7,217 nt of DNA from Puniceicoccales bacterium (GTDB lineage Bacteria; Verrucomicrobiota; Verrucomicrobiia; Opitutales; JAIRKQ01), in NCBI GenBank assembly GCA_031281895.1, contig JAITET010000068.1, positions 1 through 7,217 of the forward strand. Direction: 5' to 3'. Shown in pieces: positions 5,122 through 7,217 of the stretch. The position numbers and the translations under genes were made by a program. The stretch's first letter is position 1. The number at the start of each line of letters is the position of its first letter. The notes under the pieces are model-generated. The model had not been told where the DNA came from. It saw nothing but the letters and a program-made list of their open reading frames with translations, and did not search any database.

Positions 5122-6660
5122 ATGAAACAGCTTTCAAAAGTTCTAGTCGTTGACTATGGATCGCAGTATACGCAACTTATTGCCCGACGCATACGGGAAA
5201 ATGGCGTATATTCGGAAATTTTGCCATGGACAGCGTCTGCCTCTGAATTTGAAAATTCAGCTCCTTCCGCCATTATTCTTTCCGGAGGTCCCAATGATGC
5301 CGGGGAAAGGGGAGCTCCAATACTAAATCACGCCCTATTGTGCTTCAATGTACCTATCCTCGGCATCTGCTACGGTATGCAACTGCTGGCACTTCACTTC
5401 GGTGGAACCCTAGTAAATGGCAAAAACAGAGAGTATGGGCAAACGAAATTAACAACGAACGATGGATGTCTACTATGGAAAGGTGTACCTCCAGATACTA
5501 CCGTATGGATGTCCCATGGGAATCATGTAAAAACACTTCCAAATGGATTCATATCAATTGCTGAAACAGCAGCTATTGCCATCGCCGCGATGGCAAATGA
5601 AGATCGTAGAATCTATGCGTTGCAATTTCATCCGGAGGTATCCCACACCCCCCATGGAATGCAAATTTTACGCAATTTTTTATTTGAAATTGCCAGATTA
5701 GAACGCAATTGGAACATGGGATCATTTATCGACGATACCATTGCAAAATGTCGCGAAAGGGTAGGGGATTCAAATGTCCTTCTTGCCCTATCTGGTGGCG
5801 TTGATTCCACCGTTGTGGCTGCGTTGCTGCATAGGGCAATTGGGAAACAGTTGCACTGCATTTTTGTTGACCATGGATTGATGCGTCAGGGGGAACCTGA
5901 AGAAATTGTTTCCATGTTGTACCAGTGCATGCCAAAACTGCAATTACAGCTCGTCAAGGCACAGGACCTATTTTTGAAAAGACTCGTTGGGATAGAAAAT
6001 CCGGAAGCAAAACGAAAAATCATTGGGAAAACATTTATTGACGTTTTCGAAGAACAGGCTTCAAAAATTCCTAATGCAAAATTTTTGGCACAGGGAACGT
6101 TATATCCAGACGTTATTGAATCCTATTCCGTTGGCGGTACAGTCATAAAAAGCCACCATAATGTGGGAGGGCTTCCAAAGGATATGAAATTTGAACTAAT
6201 TGAACCTTTGCGGGAACTTTTCAAAGATGAAGTACGGGCGATGGGATTAGAAATTGGATTGCCGGAAGATGTAATATGGCGTCAACCATTCCCGGGACCC
6301 GGACTTGCAGTACGCATACTTGGGGAAGTAACTGCCGTCCGACTATCGATTTTGCGGAAGGCAGATGACATAGTACAACAGGAATTAAAAAAATCCGGTT
6401 GGCATCGCAATGTTTGGCAGGGATTTGCCGTTTTGTTGCCGCTGTGTACGGTCGGCGTAATGGGTGACGCACGCACATACGATAATGTGATAGCATTGCG
6501 CGTTGTTAACAGCGTGGATGCCATGACAGCGGATTGGACACGGCTTCCCCACGATGTAATTGCATCAATCTCTAACCGCATAGTTAGCGAAGTAAACGGA
6601 GTAAATCGAGTTGTCTATGACGTATCATCGAAACCTCCCAGCACAATCGAATGGGAATAG
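5122..6660 (+). CDS. guaA: GMP synthase (glutamine-hydrolysing)
   Basis: GuaA converts XMP, ATP and glutamine to GMP. The 512-residue length is normal for the two-domain enzyme. The N-terminal class I glutamine amidotransferase domain (about 1-195) has the nucleophile C83 in GICYGMQLLA and the His-Glu pair H170/E172 in FHPEVSHT. The ATP-pyrophosphatase domain begins near 200, with the P-loop SGGVDS at 224-229 and FVDHGLMR. The C-terminal dimerisation domain has SHHNVGGLP, PFPGPGLAVRILGE, MTADWTRLPHD and the terminal KPPSTIEWE that contacts XMP. All key residues are present. It starts nine bases after guaB, so the two are surely cotranscribed. No clear Shine-Dalgarno precedes the ATG, which suggests coupling. 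Its stop lies seven bases before the terminal repeat of a mobile-element remnant, and I see no intrinsic terminator between them. Confidence 0.97.
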   Translation: MKQLSKVLVVDYGSQYTQLIARRIRENGVYSEILPWTASASEFENSAPSAIILSGGPNDAGERGAPILNHALLCFNVPILGICYGMQLLALHFGGTLVNGKNREYGQTKLTTNDGCLLWKGVPPDTTVWMSHGNHVKTLPNGFISIAETAAIAIAAMANEDRRIYALQFHPEVSHTPHGMQILRNFLFEIARLERNWNMGSFIDDTIAKCRERVGDSNVLLALSGGVDSTVVAALLHRAIGKQLHCIFVDHGLMRQGEPEEIVSMLYQCMPKLQLQLVKAQDLFLKRLVGIENPEAKRKIIGKTFIDVFEEQASKIPNAKFLAQGTLYPDVIESYSVGGTVIKSHHNVGGLPKDMKFELIEPLRELFKDEVRAMGLEIGLPEDVIWRQPFPGPGLAVRILGEVTAVRLSILRKADDIVQQELKKSGWHRNVWQGFAVLLPLCTVGVMGDARTYDNVIALRVVNSVDAMTADWTRLPHDVIASISNRIVSEVNGVNRVVYDVSSKPPSTIEWE

Positions 6661-6667
6661 TCATCTC

Positions 6668-6699
6668 CCTAGATGTATAGTCCCGCATTGTAATGGAGA
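6668..6699 (+). repeat. Left terminal inverted repeat of the IS481 remnant
   Basis: It begins CCTAGATGTATAGTCCCG and pairs with 6891-6922 in reverse complement at 31 of 32 positions; the mismatch is at C6686. It starts eight bases after the last base of guaA. Confidence 0.93.
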
Positions 6700-6716
6700 A
6701 GAAAAAGTGGTAGAAT
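6688..6716 (+). promoter_or_regulatory. Candidate transposase promoter inside the element
   Basis: TTGTAA (6688-6693) and TAGAAT (6711-6716) are separated by 17 bases and match the sigma-70 -35 and -10 consensus at 4 and 5 of 6 positions. The -35 lies inside the left terminal repeat, a common arrangement in insertion sequences, and the ATG follows 30 bases after the -10. If still active it would send transcripts into the minus-strand reading frames to the right, antisense to them. Confidence 0.45.
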
Positions 6717-6746
6717 ACGAATCACTAAAAAAATAAAGGAGTCACT

Positions 6747-6921
6747 ATGGGACAAATACTACACGGATCTGCAAACATTTATTAATGCATACAACTTTGC
6801 TAAAAGGCTTAAGTCTATTAATGGCCTGACACCCTACGATTTTATCATTCATTCTTGGAAAAATAATCCCGATTCTTTCAGCATTAATCCTCTCCATTAC
6901 AATACGGGACTATACATCTAG
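6747..6921 (+). pseudogene. IS481-family transposase remnant (N- and C-terminal ends only)
   Basis: The first nine codons from ATG 6747 read MGQILHGSA, then the frame hits TAA at 6783-6785 after 12 codons. From about 6766 the overlapping frame reads 51 residues starting DLQTFINAYNFAKRLKSING and continuing with LTPYDF, INPLHY and a TAG inside the right repeat. In the family, the segment 'DLQTFLDAYNFAKRLK..GLTPYE' lies at the extreme C-terminus, after the DDE catalytic core. The helix-turn-helix region and the whole catalytic core are gone. Both halves can claim the bases GGATCTGCA, so a deletion between short matching sequences is the probable origin. No functional product is expected. Confidence 0.85.
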
Positions 6922-6922
6922 G
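6891..6922 (-). repeat. Right terminal inverted repeat of the IS481 remnant
   Basis: This is the reverse complement of 6668-6699 apart from one base. It contains the stop codon of the transposase fragment on the plus strand (6919-6921). It also supplies a TAG stop on the minus strand (6912-6910) for the broken gene that abuts it. Confidence 0.93.
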
Positions 6923-7135
6923 ACAGCGGTGGAGAATATAAAGCGGGCAGTTGTTTCAAATTCCGCTTTTTGATCTTCTCCCACAGCACATCGCTTGGCA
7001 AGATCCGCGAAAGTGTTTTCGCCCTTTTCAAAAAAAATATCGTGGGGCGGCAATTTTGGTGCCCACGGCAGCGCCACCGCCCACAGTGGCTTTTAGACCT
7101 ATTCCAAGACTACTCTTCTTCCGCCGCCCTTTTTT
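6910..7135 (-). pseudogene. Unrecognised reading frame, probably frameshifted and truncated by the IS481 remnant
   Basis: On the minus strand, bases 7135-7028 read 35 residues including GRRKKSSLGIGLKATVGGG and TKIAAPRYFF before TGA. The stop directly follows a run of eight Ts (A8 on the plus strand, 7030-7037). Dropping one T joins it to FEKGENTFADLAKRC, AVGEDQKAEFETTARFIFS and TAV, which then run into the terminal repeat and stop at TAG (6912-6910). Both halves read like natural protein: a basic stretch with a glycine-rich hydrophobic segment, then an amphipathic charged region. This suggests a small membrane-associated or exported protein broken by a one-base slip and by the element. No start codon is clear: an ATG upstream in the same frame (7144) meets TAG after two codons, and GTG at V18 is the only alternative. 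I do not recognise the family. Transcriptional slippage at the T-run could in principle rescue it. Confidence 0.4.
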
Positions 7136-7217
7136 CTAAATCATTGACCAGGAATTCGAAAAAATCTGTAAAGGAGGGCCATTCATCGTGGGGGTTTCGA
7201 AATTGTCCTGTTACGGC
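7110..7217 (-). CDS. C-terminal end of an unrecognised protein (partial)
   Basis: The gene enters from the right edge on the minus strand and ends at TAG (7112-7110). The visible 35 residues include VTGQFRNPHDEWPSFTDFFE, then FLVNDLEKRAAEEE. The mix of aromatic and charged residues and the helical, acidic end look like a genuine protein terminus and not chance reading. The downstream broken frame overlaps its last codons in another frame, so the two may have formed one operon. Too little is visible to name a family. Confidence 0.5.
   Translation of the reverse strand, partial: AVTGQFRNPHDEWPSFTDFFEFLVNDLEKRAAEEE

Larger units (their letters stand above)
6668..6922 (+). mobile_element. MITE-like internally deleted IS481-family element
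   Basis: This 255-bp element is bounded by 32-bp inverted repeats with one mismatch and contains only the two ends of a transposase gene. From the left: the terminal repeat, a likely promoter, a ribosome site AAAGGAG (6735-6741), ATG 6747 reading MGQILHGSA (a familiar start of IS481-family transposases), then an abrupt switch at GGATCTGCA to another frame that reads DLQTFINAYNFAKRLK and the rest of an IS481 C-terminus. The stop of that frame lies inside the right repeat, as in intact members. About 240 codons are inferred to be missing compared with a full transposase of roughly 300 residues. It could move only if an intact copy elsewhere supplied transposase. A target duplication cannot be defined: the palindrome CTAG flanks both ends (6669-6672, 6918-6921) and may belong to the repeat or to the target. 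Confidence 0.85.

Noticed and set aside
6668..6922. Inverted repeats as a transcription terminator of guaA
   Set aside because: The arms are separated by about 190 bases and no T-run follows the right arm; the transposase remnants between them identify the arms as insertion-sequence ends.
6951..7139. Plus-strand 62-codon frame at the right end
   Set aside because: Its proline- and arginine-rich peptide looks like the complement of the glycine-rich minus-strand frame, and no ribosome site was seen.

Overview
The window is a low-GC stretch (about 40 %, judged by eye) from a Gram-negative bacterium with a type III secretion system (T3SS). The T3SS genes, isolated housekeeping genes and a decayed insertion sequence next to a broken gene suggest a host-associated lineage. 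A PVC-type organism (Verrucomicrobiota or Chlamydiota) is a reasonable guess, but no marker in the window fixes the taxon.

Layout. (1) 1-1567, plus strand: the end of a T3SS operon. It holds the last 32 codons of the export ATPase gene sctN, the coiled-coil stalk gene sctO, and sctP, the needle-length/substrate-switch protein, which carries a 36-residue tandem repeat. sctQ does not follow. (2) 1659-2234, minus strand: a Nudix hydrolase convergent with sctP, with an altered Nudix box (RQ in place of RE) and an uncertain N-terminus. (3) 2329-6660, plus strand: a small two-ACT-domain protein, an adenosine deaminase-family enzyme, a short IMP dehydrogenase (guaB) without CBS domains, and GMP synthase (guaA). 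(4) 6668-6922: a 255-bp, MITE-like remnant of an IS481-family element. It has 32-bp terminal inverted repeats and keeps only the first and last parts of its transposase. (5) 6910-7217, minus strand: the end of one unrecognised gene and a second unrecognised reading frame that looks broken at a run of eight Ts and is cut by the element.

Functionally, GuaB and GuaA form the two-step route IMP to XMP to GMP, and the deaminase beside them may feed purine salvage. The ACT protein is probably a small-ligand sensor; its link to the purine genes rests only on position. SctN, SctO and SctP belong to one machine: the ATPase, its stalk, and the ruler that sets needle length and switches export from needle to later substrates.

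I see no wholly new system. The observations most worth following are the IS481-derived miniature element, the duplicated segment in the SctP ruler, the CBS-less IMP dehydrogenase, the substituted active-site positions in the deaminase and the Nudix protein, and the frameshifted gene at the right edge.
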